Source of the DNA: an uncultured Bacteroidota bacterium
GTDB lineage: Bacteria > Bacteroidota > Bacteroidia > Chitinophagales > Chitinophagaceae
Assembly: GCA_903926605.1 (NCBI GenBank)
Contig: CAIYJV010000219.1
Location: 1-43,061 of the forward strand
Length of the DNA stretch: 43,061 nt
Reading direction: 5' to 3'
Every line of letters starts with the position of its first letter. Position 1 is the first letter of the stretch. This document shows positions 17,546 to 25,417 of the stretch, one piece after another. The notes below the pieces were generated by a model. That model searched no databases. It saw only the letters and a program-made list of their open reading frames with translations, and was not told where the DNA came from. The translations under genes were made by a program, and so were the position numbers.

Positions 17546-18139
17546 TTAAAAATAAATCTTAAAGCCACTTCGCCGCATAAAGCCACTATAGTTGGCCTTC
17601 ATGTAGTTGCTGATAGATGATGGTCTTTTGTATAACTGGCAGGCTTCAAAAAAAAGAATATCAAGTAAGGTGGTCTCGATAAAATTTATGTCTTCGTTGT
17701 AGCCCGAAACCGCAGCGGCTCCGGTGGCTTTTATGAATTTCTTTATCTCAGCAGGTGCCATGTTAAGCACCGAACAACTGCCAAAGTGGATGATCTTCCC
17801 CTTAGCCGCGCCGTCTATGATCGTGGCCAATTGCTCCATGCCTTCCTCATCCAGGAGTTTCAGTTTTTTGCGCTTCTCTACATGAAGCGCATTAGGACTG
17901 CCATGAAAAGCAAGGTACAGAATACCCGACTTATCATTTCGCATCAGTTTAAACTCTGTGATGTGGGCTTTGAACTCAGCGATCGTGGAGCAACGCAAAA
18001 AAGTTTTGTTGATCCTTGGCGTTGAGTTTTCCTGAAGAAAATCCATCGCTTTTTCGATACTCATCTTTTTTCTCCGGTCGTGTTTCCAAAAACCTTCAAT
18101 ACAAAATATGTCTTTTTTATGGTATTTTGTATGCTGCAT
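17546..18139 (-). CDS. Caspase/CHAT-like protein (DUF6642-like)
   Basis: A 197-residue protein of unknown function. YLAFHGSP (His79) and IIHFGSCSVL (Cys122) give a His/Cys pair in the order, spacing and strand-end context of clan CD (caspase/CHAT) cysteine peptidases. The N-terminal IFCIEGFW and the later AVSGYNEDINFIETTLLD resemble DUF6642 proteins as I remember them; that name needs a search. No membrane segment or extra domain is present, so this is a free-standing domain. I keep the start at 18139 because IFCIEGFW would be lost with ATG 18064, although the latter has a GGAG seven bases upstream. A -7 element at 18156-18163 fits the longer form. Protease activity is inference. Confidence 0.72.
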   Translation of the reverse strand: MQHTKYHKKDIFCIEGFWKHDRRKKMSIEKAMDFLQENSTPRINKTFLRCSTIAEFKAHITEFKLMRNDKSGILYLAFHGSPNALHVEKRKKLKLLDEEGMEQLATIIDGAAKGKIIHFGSCSVLNMAPAEIKKFIKATGAAAVSGYNEDINFIETTLLDILFFEACQLYKRPSSISNYMKANYSGFMRRSGFKIYF

Positions 18140-18155
18140 AAGCGATTGAATCTAT

Positions 18156-18163
18156 CAAAGATA
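18156..18163 (-). promoter_or_regulatory. Promoter -7 element (TATCTTTG) for the CHAT-like gene
   Basis: Exact TAnnTTTG match on the minus strand, 17 bases from the ATG at 18139 (leader about ten bases). Confidence 0.5.
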
Positions 18164-18254
18164 ACAATTTTTACAACAGCGTTATTTTACTACTGTTAAG
18201 AAATTACGAAAAACAGGAAGAAAGCCTGCCACCCACCTTCACATCCGCAAAACC

Positions 18255-19481
18255 CTATTTATCCAACTGCGCGCCTATGTTATTGACGGTATTAACCCTG
18301 TACACTCTATAAGTAGACAGGTTGCTATGCAGTTCGAAATACTTTTCACCGGTCAGAGGATCTACTTCCAGAATATAGTTACCGGACCCGCCACCGATCA
18401 GGTAACGATTACCTATTTTCTCCACCGACCCCATATATTGGGCAAACCCCTCGGGAATACGATACGATGAAAAAGAATCTATCGTTCTTTCCCGTTCATT
18501 CAACTTAAACTCGAGCACCCTCGAATAAGGCCTCGTCAGGCTATCTCCGTTATCCAGCAGCATAAGGCGGTGGGTGCCTGCTATATAGTGTATGTCGTGC
18601 TGCCGCAAAAAGATCTGGTCTGCCGATAGTTTAAAATCAGAATTGTTCCCACCAAGTCTCCACAGGATACTACCGTCGCGCCTGCTTATTTTAAGGACCT
18701 GATCATTATTCCTGAATGAGCAGATCAGGTTGCTGTCGAACGGATCTATGGTTGCGGAATTAAGGTGAATATAGTCTGCGGCTACAGACGTATCTCCATA
18801 CTTGTTGTTTTCCAGACTGGTACCATAAAGCTCAGGGAACTGCGCGCTTTCCCAATGCCATAAAACCTTGCCCGCTTCAACCTCTTCTATCACCGCCTCC
18901 GCCACTTGTATTCCCGTCTTAGGATGCAGACTATCCGGGATATTATTAACCTTTCGGGTCCGGTACAACATGGCGATAAAATGGTCGTCAGACAGCATAA
19001 TAAGATCGTGCATATCAAAACCCTGCCTCCCTATTGTCTCGGTATCTGCAAGCGGCACATACTGGATCTTTGCTATTTGCTGCAACGCAGAATCTGCCAG
19101 TATATAATAGCCCATCGCCAGTTTTATTCCTTTGCTGTGCTGTACCTTGGCATCATTCACAAAATAGGTATAACGCGTATGCCCGTTCAGATTCCATTTA
19201 CGAAAATTGAACGCAGAGCCATTAATATACTTCTGGTAGTGGATATTCCCGGCCCCGTCCAGTATCATAAGGCGACCATGCCACCACCGATTTACCATAT
19301 AGGGCGAAAGCAGATAATAGCCATCCTGCGCTTTGCCCGGCTTGTTGACAATATACGTGAACTCATCTATGGGATATGGCTTCACGAACTGTTTCCACCG
19401 CCTGAATTCACGATAACCTACAGCCACAGCCGCCAGCAAAACAACTGGCAATATCCATTTTATGTGCTTATTGATAGCCAC
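18255..19481 (-). CDS. Arylsulfotransferase-like (ASST-fold) membrane-anchored protein
   Basis: A protein of about 408 residues with one N-terminal membrane segment (IKWILPVVLLAAVAVGY) and a six-bladed propeller-like body. Characteristic pieces of the PQQ-like arylsulfotransferase family are visible: FDMHDLIMLSD, DYIHLNSATIDP, LICSFRNNDQVLKISRRDG, ILWRLGGNN and FLRQHDIHYIAG, each placing His or Arg where the bacterial enzymes put active-site residues. Known enzymes move sulfate between phenols; many distant relatives have unknown substrates. The start is unsure: the frame can begin at GTG 19550, but a -7 element at 19518-19525 would lie inside it, so I prefer GTG 19481. No ATG is available near the N-terminus. 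Confidence 0.72.
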   Translation of the reverse strand: MAINKHIKWILPVVLLAAVAVGYREFRRWKQFVKPYPIDEFTYIVNKPGKAQDGYYLLSPYMVNRWWHGRLMILDGAGNIHYQKYINGSAFNFRKWNLNGHTRYTYFVNDAKVQHSKGIKLAMGYYILADSALQQIAKIQYVPLADTETIGRQGFDMHDLIMLSDDHFIAMLYRTRKVNNIPDSLHPKTGIQVAEAVIEEVEAGKVLWHWESAQFPELYGTSLENNKYGDTSVAADYIHLNSATIDPFDSNLICSFRNNDQVLKISRRDGSILWRLGGNNSDFKLSADQIFLRQHDIHYIAGTHRLMLLDNGDSLTRPYSRVLEFKLNERERTIDSFSSYRIPEGFAQYMGSVEKIGNRYLIGGGSGNYILEVDPLTGEKYFELHSNLSTYRVYRVNTVNNIGAQLDK

Positions 19482-19517
19482 CGGCAAACAGCTGAATGCA
19501 GCATTTTTATTGAGCGC

Positions 19518-19525
19518 CAAAGGTA
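19518..19525 (-). promoter_or_regulatory. Promoter -7 element (TACCTTTG) for the ASST-like gene
   Basis: Exact TAnnTTTG match on the minus strand, with a TTTG 14 bases further upstream, slightly closer than ideal. It argues for a start downstream of about 19512. Confidence 0.45.
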
Positions 19526-19650
19526 ACAAGTTAGTGCAACAAACCGGCACAATGGCATGAACCTGTTACCCGGTTCAGAATGGAGAATCTTTGGAGCTAA
19601 AGCTCTGCCGACCCACTCATTTTTTGAAGGATCTTAGAGATTTTATCGGG

Positions 19651-20982
19651 TTAACTTTCGCCTTCCAGCAGCTTAATGACGCCCTCCCGTTGCAGTATCA
19701 GAAAACCGATACGGTCGTCTGATATGCCGTTGCGCAGCTTGTAGGTAAATTCAAAAGTTCCACGATCCGTAGTGCGTGTTTCAAAATAGGCAAACCTTAT
19801 TCGGTTGTCCTTCTCAAACTGGCGGGCCACCTCGTACAAGTGGGTCGACAATATTACCAGATGATCTTTCCGGTGCGTAAGACCCTCAATCACGGCCTTT
19901 GTACATTCGCAGGCATCGTGCACATTGGTGCCTTTAAATAGTTCGTCGAGCAACACCAGTTGTGTACCTGTATCCTGCAACTTTAGCGCCGTATTCTTCA
20001 TCCTCAATACCTCTGCCAGAAAATAGCTCTCGCCTCTTGCAAGATTATCTTCAACATGCATATTGGTAATCATCCCGCTCATATAGCTCAGTTCCAGCCG
20101 CTGTGCAGGAACCCCCATGCCCAGATGGGCCAGCAGCGATGCGATACCCACTGCACGCAGTAGCGTGGTCTTTCCCGACATATTGGCGCCGGTGAGGATC
20201 AGGAAGTTCTTTTCCCTGTCCATATTTAAATCATAGGCCACCGGGTCGGAAACCAGCGGATGCACCAACCCGTCGGCGCAGAAACATTGGTTTTCACCGG
20301 CAATGATCCTCGGGAACACCCATTTGTTGCTCCGGGTAGCGGTTGCCATAGATTGCCAGGCATCGAGGCGTGCATACAACAGGATGAGCCGCCGGATGGA
20401 ATGCTTCATTTCCCGTTTTACCTGAAAGTCGAGTCGCACCAGCGTGGCAAAGTCAGCGTTTTTATCCAACGCTGCCAATGAACCGGTGAGCCTGTGTTTC
20501 ATCTCGTCCCCAATCAGGGCGAGATGTCGGCTCAGTTGAGCCGGACAGTCATCTTCCTCACCCAAGGCTACCAGACTCTGGCAACCCCTTATAAAATCTG
20601 ACACTTGCAATAGTGAAAACTGTTGCAAAGAATGATCTTTTTTAACCCAGGCCTTGCGCATCAGCGAGTCCAGCAACAGCCCCAATCCTCCGGGCTGCAC
20701 GGTAGCGCTGTCGGCAGAATCGAAATAATTTTCCAACATCACGATGGTACCGTTCAGAATAATTTTCGGCCACTTATCCAGATGCCGGGTTAGAAACAAA
20801 ATGGTTTCCTGCACAGCCCGAAGCTCATCGCCTGATGCGGGTGGATTTAAAAAATGTAGCTTCAGTTGCTCCCTTCCGGCTTGTGTAACCGTATGATCCA
20901 CTAACCGGAAAACGCTGTCGTCTTCCTGCCCGGATTGATGAAATACCGACAGATCCCTGAGCGTTGTTTTATCCTGTATCAT
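19651..20982 (-). CDS. MutS-family ATPase lacking mismatch-recognition domains
   Basis: A 443-residue protein with only the MutS core: a helical lever-like region (about 20-215, landmark TQAGREQLKLHFLNPP) and the ABC-type ATPase domain V. Walker A is TGANMSGKTT (264-273), Walker B LVLLDE (342-347), and the conserved GESYF (317-321) and STHL are intact. The mismatch-binding domain I, connector II and the Smr nuclease of MutS2 are absent, so it should not act in standard mismatch repair; Bacteroidota commonly carry such MutS-related proteins of unknown role. It begins eight bases after pyrC and is probably in its operon. A role in DNA structure handling is inference. Confidence 0.85.
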   Translation of the reverse strand: MIQDKTTLRDLSVFHQSGQEDDSVFRLVDHTVTQAGREQLKLHFLNPPASGDELRAVQETILFLTRHLDKWPKIILNGTIVMLENYFDSADSATVQPGGLGLLLDSLMRKAWVKKDHSLQQFSLLQVSDFIRGCQSLVALGEEDDCPAQLSRHLALIGDEMKHRLTGSLAALDKNADFATLVRLDFQVKREMKHSIRRLILLYARLDAWQSMATATRSNKWVFPRIIAGENQCFCADGLVHPLVSDPVAYDLNMDREKNFLILTGANMSGKTTLLRAVGIASLLAHLGMGVPAQRLELSYMSGMITNMHVEDNLARGESYFLAEVLRMKNTALKLQDTGTQLVLLDELFKGTNVHDACECTKAVIEGLTHRKDHLVILSTHLYEVARQFEKDNRIRFAYFETRTTDRGTFEFTYKLRNGISDDRIGFLILQREGVIKLLEGES

Positions 20983-20990
20983 GGGGCCAC

Positions 20991-22322
20991 CTATCGGTCA
21001 AAACTCAGCCTCTTGCCGAAACTGCCTTCAATAATACTGCCTTTATCAAACACTTTGGTTCCGTTCACAAAGGTGGTGACTACCGATGCCGGGAACGTAT
21101 GACCCGCGAAGGGAGACCAACCGCACTTGTACAGAATATTTTCACGGGTCACGTTGTAAGGCTTATTCAGGTTCACCAACACCAGATCGGCATCGTAGCC
21201 CTCTCTGATGTATCCCTTGTTCCTTATTTTGAAACAACGCGCAGGTGCATGGCTCATTTTTTCAACCACTTTTTCAATAGTCAGCTTTCCCTCTTTCGCA
21301 TACTGCAACATCAGCAACAACGAGTGTTGTACCAGCGGTATACCCGATGGGGCTTTTTGGTACGTCTGTTGTTTTTCATCCCAGGTATGGGGGGCATGGT
21401 CTGTGGCAATAATATCCAGACGATCGTCCAGCAAGCCTTGCCAAAGCGCAGCTCTGTTTTCGGGTGCTTTAATTGCGGGATTACATTTTATCAGATTGCC
21501 CTGTTTAGCATAGTCTTCTGACGTAAAATGCAGATGGTGTACGCAAACCTCGGAAGTGATTCGTTTCTCTTCCATCGGCACCATATTGGTGAACAACTGC
21601 AATTCCTTTGCCGTAGAAATATGGAGTATGTGCAGCCTGGCATCGTGCTTCTTAGCCAGCTGCACCGCCGCCAGCGAGCTTTGATAACAACCTTCCACAT
21701 CCCGGATGAGCGGATGGAAGGAAGCGGAATCCGCATTGGGATATTTCTCTTTGTTGGCGGCGATTACTTTTTCGTCTTCGCAATGCGTGGCGATCAGTAA
21801 TTCGGTACCGGAAAAAATGCGCTCCAGTGTGAGGTAATTATCTACCAGCATATTTCCGGTGCTGGAGCCCATGAATATTTTTACACCGCAAATAGATTTT
21901 TTGAAATCATTGGCCCGTAATACTTCCTCAGCGTTGTCGTTGGACACCCCCATGAAAAAGGAATAGTTTGCGGGCGAAGACGCGGCGGCGATGGCATATT
22001 TTTGTTCCAGCAGGTCAAGTGTCAATGCGGGGGGGGTGGTATTGGGCATCTCCATGAAAGAAGTGGTGCCACCGGCTACCGCTGCCCGGGACTCAGAACC
22101 AATATCTGCTTTTTGGGTAAGACCCGGCTCGCGGAAATGAACCTGGTCATCTATTACACCGGGAAGCAAATGCAAGCCTTCACCGTTGATTTCCTCATAC
22201 CCCCCGGACAAGTTGATATGTGTATCCAGTTTTTCAATGATCCCATTTTTTACAAGGACATCCAGCACCCTGCTTACGCCTTCGTTCACTACAGTGACAT
22301 TCCTGATAATCGTTGTGTTCAT
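20991..22322 (-). CDS. pyrC: Dihydroorotase (Bacteroidota type)
   Basis: A 443-residue amidohydrolase closing carbamoyl-aspartate to dihydroorotate in pyrimidine synthesis. Landmarks: DDQVHFREPGLTQKAD (59-74), EMPNTTPP, the lysine in GVKIFMGSSTGNML that should be carbamylated, ATHCEDE, LHILHIST and IATDHAPH. The first metal-binding HxH of the superfamily is Q60-V-H62 here; the same Gln occurs in the Porphyromonas-type enzyme as I recall it, so it is a lineage trait rather than damage. It has its own -7 element at 22339-22346 and precedes the MutS-like gene by eight bases. With cdd and nupC it gives the window both new synthesis and salvage of pyrimidines. Confidence 0.95.
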   Translation of the reverse strand: MNTTIIRNVTVVNEGVSRVLDVLVKNGIIEKLDTHINLSGGYEEINGEGLHLLPGVIDDQVHFREPGLTQKADIGSESRAAVAGGTTSFMEMPNTTPPALTLDLLEQKYAIAAASSPANYSFFMGVSNDNAEEVLRANDFKKSICGVKIFMGSSTGNMLVDNYLTLERIFSGTELLIATHCEDEKVIAANKEKYPNADSASFHPLIRDVEGCYQSSLAAVQLAKKHDARLHILHISTAKELQLFTNMVPMEEKRITSEVCVHHLHFTSEDYAKQGNLIKCNPAIKAPENRAALWQGLLDDRLDIIATDHAPHTWDEKQQTYQKAPSGIPLVQHSLLLMLQYAKEGKLTIEKVVEKMSHAPARCFKIRNKGYIREGYDADLVLVNLNKPYNVTRENILYKCGWSPFAGHTFPASVVTTFVNGTKVFDKGSIIEGSFGKRLSFDR

Positions 22323-22338
22323 ACTCCAGAATTGAACA

Positions 22339-22346
22339 CAAATCTA
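22339..22346 (-). promoter_or_regulatory. pyrC promoter -7 element (TAGATTTG)
   Basis: Exact TAnnTTTG match on the minus strand, 17 bases from the ATG at 22322. Confidence 0.5.
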
Positions 22347-22415
22347 CCAAATGAGGATTACACTCCGTATGCTGTGATGAAAAATGCCGCGGACTGAGCA
22401 CTGCCTTTGTCAGGT

Positions 22416-24341
22416 CTAGTCATCCCCCTGTTCGGCATTAATAATCTCCTGCTCCCGTACTTGTGCGTCATGGGCTTTATTTTTATCGCCAATAGCCATA
22501 TACAACTTCGAGAGAATATCATAAGACTGCACATCATTCGGCGATATCTTCAGCTTGCGGTTCACGGCTGCGATAGCTTCAGGTACCTGGCCTTTGTTAG
22601 CCAATGCAATGGCATAGCCTATATACGAAGTCTCGTCGTTCGGGTCTTTGGCCAGTGCTTTCTGAAACCAAACGATCGCACTATCGTAACTATTTGCTTT
22701 CAAAAAAGCACTAGCATTAAAAGCAGCATGTTCGGGATCACCCTGCACAATTGCGCACAATGGGGTATGATCTGCTTTTATAGTTTCAATAGTACCACCG
22801 GGTGGGAAATGAAACTCACCCGCTTCATTTTTCAAAATATCCTTATCAATGAAACGGGTGTAGATCAATGCGTAGTCCCATTTTTTTTCATACCGCTGAT
22901 GATACCGGATATAGACACACTGTATGCGGGGATTGATACGATGAAAATACTGTATCACCGGCTCGATGGCATTGGAAGCCACCACAACCGAATCCTTTGT
23001 ATTGAACAAGTCTTTCATTTTGGCCAGCTTGAAACTGGCTTGTTTCACGCTGTTCATATAATAGTCCGTTTCATAGTGGCTGTACGCACCGTCTATACCA
23101 CCGATCAATTCATTGAAGTACACAGTCTCATTGGGGTGATTGGCCAGGCACCATTTGGCAGGAAGTATCAACCCCAACACCAAAATACCTATTACCGCAT
23201 ACTTCATTCCTTGCTGCCTGACCCTGTCTATAGCCGATGTGAACAATAGCGATGCCAGCAACACCAACGGAGGATAAATAAAGAAGAGGTGACGCCACCC
23301 ATCGTACAAAGGCGATTTCTTATAAATAATGTAACACAGGGGGAAAAGCGCCGCGAAAAAAAGAAAAAACACACGATTGGCCTTAATTTCCTTGTCCCTG
23401 AACAAAGCAGGAGATAGTACAATACCCAGCAAAATAATGACGGGTGTGGAAATGAACAACCACTTGGGAATATAGTACCACGGCACGTTTTCACTTTTAA
23501 TGTTGTGGTCGTTGAAGAGCATACCGATCGAGGTGCTGAAGTTGGACATTTCTCCCAACGCTTTTAATGGGTTGCTCATCGGACTTTGCAGACCATAGGG
23601 CCAGAACAGGAGGCCGAAAATGTACCCTCCCACGGCTACCATTACACACTGCAAAAAGAGCCTCTTGATCTCTGCGCTACCGAGCGAAAAGTTTTTGCGC
23701 CAGTCTGTCATATATTGCAGACCCACGGCCACACCCAGGAAAGGAAGCAGCAGAAGACCACCCACACGTATACTGATGGCGAAACCAATGGCAATGCCAA
23801 GTTTGATCATGTCAGCTTTTGAGGGCTTCGGGAACGCACTCACAAACCGCATGATATAATACGAACCCATCAGCATACCCAGGGCAAAAGGCACGTCTTT
23901 TGGATTGTTCATACACTCCCCGAAAAAGCGGGGCGAAAGGAACAGCAGCCATGAAACCACCAGTGCAGCATTCCATCCCTTTACCCAACGGGCTGCCTTG
24001 GCCGCAAAAAAGATGATCATGAAGCCAAAGAACGCATTGATAAAGTGCCTTGTGTCGAACGGATCAAATGGAGAAAATTTGTTTACGGTCACACAAAGCA
24101 GGTCATAAAAACCCCCATAATAAAATGCATTCGTAATACGCCCGAATGGCTCAAAACAACTCTGGTCGGCACCGAATGTGGCATAATATTTATAGACGCG
24201 TTCCCCATAAGTATTCTGGGTCATTTCGTCGCCCGATATACCAAAATCCTTACTGGTGTACAGCATCACCACCAGCATCAGTCCCAGGCTTACCAAAGTG
24301 GCAATTCTGAAAATATTCCTGCTGTCAAAAGTTTCTTTCAT
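22416..24341 (-). CDS. GT39-like integral membrane glycosyltransferase with C-terminal TPR
   Basis: A 641-residue protein. The first two thirds hold about ten membrane segments, with the first extracytoplasmic loop carrying ISGDEMTQNTYGE (Asp38, Glu39), the acidic pair expected of GT-C enzymes of the ArnT/PMT/GT39 group, and a second conserved loop with NNPKDVPF (145-152). Such enzymes use polyprenyl-phosphate sugars as donors. Residues from about 560 contain TPR-like helices (SYDSAIVWFQKALAKDPNDE, IGYAIALANKGQVPEAIAAV), an unusual soluble tail. The gene lies 20 bases after a GT2 that resembles polyprenyl-phosphate glucosyl- or mannosyltransferases, so the GT2 may load the lipid sugar that this enzyme transfers. 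The acceptor is unknown. Confidence 0.85.
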   Translation of the reverse strand: MKETFDSRNIFRIATLVSLGLMLVVMLYTSKDFGISGDEMTQNTYGERVYKYYATFGADQSCFEPFGRITNAFYYGGFYDLLCVTVNKFSPFDPFDTRHFINAFFGFMIIFFAAKAARWVKGWNAALVVSWLLFLSPRFFGECMNNPKDVPFALGMLMGSYYIMRFVSAFPKPSKADMIKLGIAIGFAISIRVGGLLLLPFLGVAVGLQYMTDWRKNFSLGSAEIKRLFLQCVMVAVGGYIFGLLFWPYGLQSPMSNPLKALGEMSNFSTSIGMLFNDHNIKSENVPWYYIPKWLFISTPVIILLGIVLSPALFRDKEIKANRVFFLFFAALFPLCYIIYKKSPLYDGWRHLFFIYPPLVLLASLLFTSAIDRVRQQGMKYAVIGILVLGLILPAKWCLANHPNETVYFNELIGGIDGAYSHYETDYYMNSVKQASFKLAKMKDLFNTKDSVVVASNAIEPVIQYFHRINPRIQCVYIRYHQRYEKKWDYALIYTRFIDKDILKNEAGEFHFPPGGTIETIKADHTPLCAIVQGDPEHAAFNASAFLKANSYDSAIVWFQKALAKDPNDETSYIGYAIALANKGQVPEAIAAVNRKLKISPNDVQSYDILSKLYMAIGDKNKAHDAQVREQEIINAEQGDD

Positions 24342-24361
24342 GTATTGTTTTGCTTTTCGTC

Positions 24362-25129
24362 CTATTTTGGTGCCACAGGGGAGGGCTTATAAGTAAACCT
24401 TGTTCTGACGACGATGGAGATCAATTCTAAAAACATTTTAATTCCATCGCGGAGCACCACGATCTTACTGCCTTCCACGGCATGCCAGTTCAGCGGCATT
24501 TCAATGATCTCACATTTGTCGAGCTGGGCCTTATACAGAATCTCCACATCATGTGCCCAACCCATCGTCTTCAGGCCTGCGAAAAGATGCTGTGCAACAA
24601 CTGCCGGGTATAGCTTGAAACCGCATTGGGTATCCCGGATATGAAGGGGGGAGAATATCCTGGTGAGTAGATTGAATACATTGCCAATAAATTTTCTGTT
24701 ACCCTTTTTTGTAATCACAGACTCCTGGTGTTCTCTGGAACCGATATAAATTGTTCCTTTTTCTGGTCTGCCTCCTATTGTGATCAGCCATGTGAGCAAC
24801 TCGTCTGGCGGACTGGCCATATCTGCGTCCAGCGTAAGAATATAATCGCCCTTTGCAGTGGCCACACCGCACTTCAATGCCCCACCCTTCCCCGTATTTT
24901 CCTGACTGATAAGCTTGAAAACGTCCGGATGCTGACAAAACAGAGGGTGCGAGGCTACCAGCGAACCGGTGTCGTCCTTGCTCCCGTCATTTACGATCAC
25001 CACTTCAAGCGGCCCCTGCCATTTCTCCATAAAGGTCTTTATACCACCAAACATAATTTCCAGCCTTGAAGCCTCATTATAGCAAGGGATCACAAGCGAC
25101 AGAGAAATATGTGTTTCGGATTTATTCAT
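24362..25129 (-). CDS. GT2 glycosyltransferase, dolichyl-phosphate-glucosyltransferase-like
   Basis: A 255-residue cytoplasmic family 2 glycosyltransferase without membrane segments. SLVIPCYNEASRL (12-24), VIVNDGSKDDTG (44-55), the GKGGAL loop, the metal-binding DAD (101-103) and RDTQCGFKLYP are intact and place it with Alg5/DPM1-like enzymes that load glucose or mannose on polyprenyl phosphate. The start is ATG 25129; the longer frame begins at TTG 25150. A -7 element at 25194-25201 should drive this gene and the following GT39-like gene. Confidence 0.9.
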   Translation of the reverse strand: MNKSETHISLSLVIPCYNEASRLEIMFGGIKTFMEKWQGPLEVVIVNDGSKDDTGSLVASHPLFCQHPDVFKLISQENTGKGGALKCGVATAKGDYILTLDADMASPPDELLTWLITIGGRPEKGTIYIGSREHQESVITKKGNRKFIGNVFNLLTRIFSPLHIRDTQCGFKLYPAVVAQHLFAGLKTMGWAHDVEILYKAQLDKCEIIEMPLNWHAVEGSKIVVLRDGIKMFLELISIVVRTRFTYKPSPVAPK

Positions 25130-25193
25130 GGTTTCGGGTGAAAACGACAATTTTTTCGGTTATCCGGCAATTTCAAAGCATGATTCGAAAAAG

Positions 25194-25201
25194 CAAATAT
25201 A
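25194..25201 (-). promoter_or_regulatory. Promoter -7 element (TATATTTG) of the glycosyltransferase pair
   Basis: Exact TAnnTTTG match on the minus strand, about 65 bases before ATG 25129. No -33 TTG at ideal spacing. The rest of 25130-25417 shows nothing else I can support, apart from a weak TAAATTTA at 25373-25380 facing the adhesin gene. Confidence 0.38.
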
Positions 25202-25417
25202 AGACAGCGATGTTGATTTTAAGTATGCAAGAAAAGAACCGCAAATTTTACACGGTTCGTTATATCGGCTCCTATAATAACCCTCAATTAAAATAGGCTG
25301 CCGGTTGAATCAATTTTATGTAAATGATGAAAAAAATATTTTAAAACATCCGAATCATTGCCTAAATTTACTGACCCTCATTCGATTCAGGAAACACACA
25401 ATACTAATTATTGCTAC

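Noticed and set aside
20991-22322. Gln60 as evidence for an inactive dihydroorotase
   Set aside because: All other catalytic motifs are intact and the same Gln appears in related Bacteroidota enzymes, so it is more likely a lineage feature.
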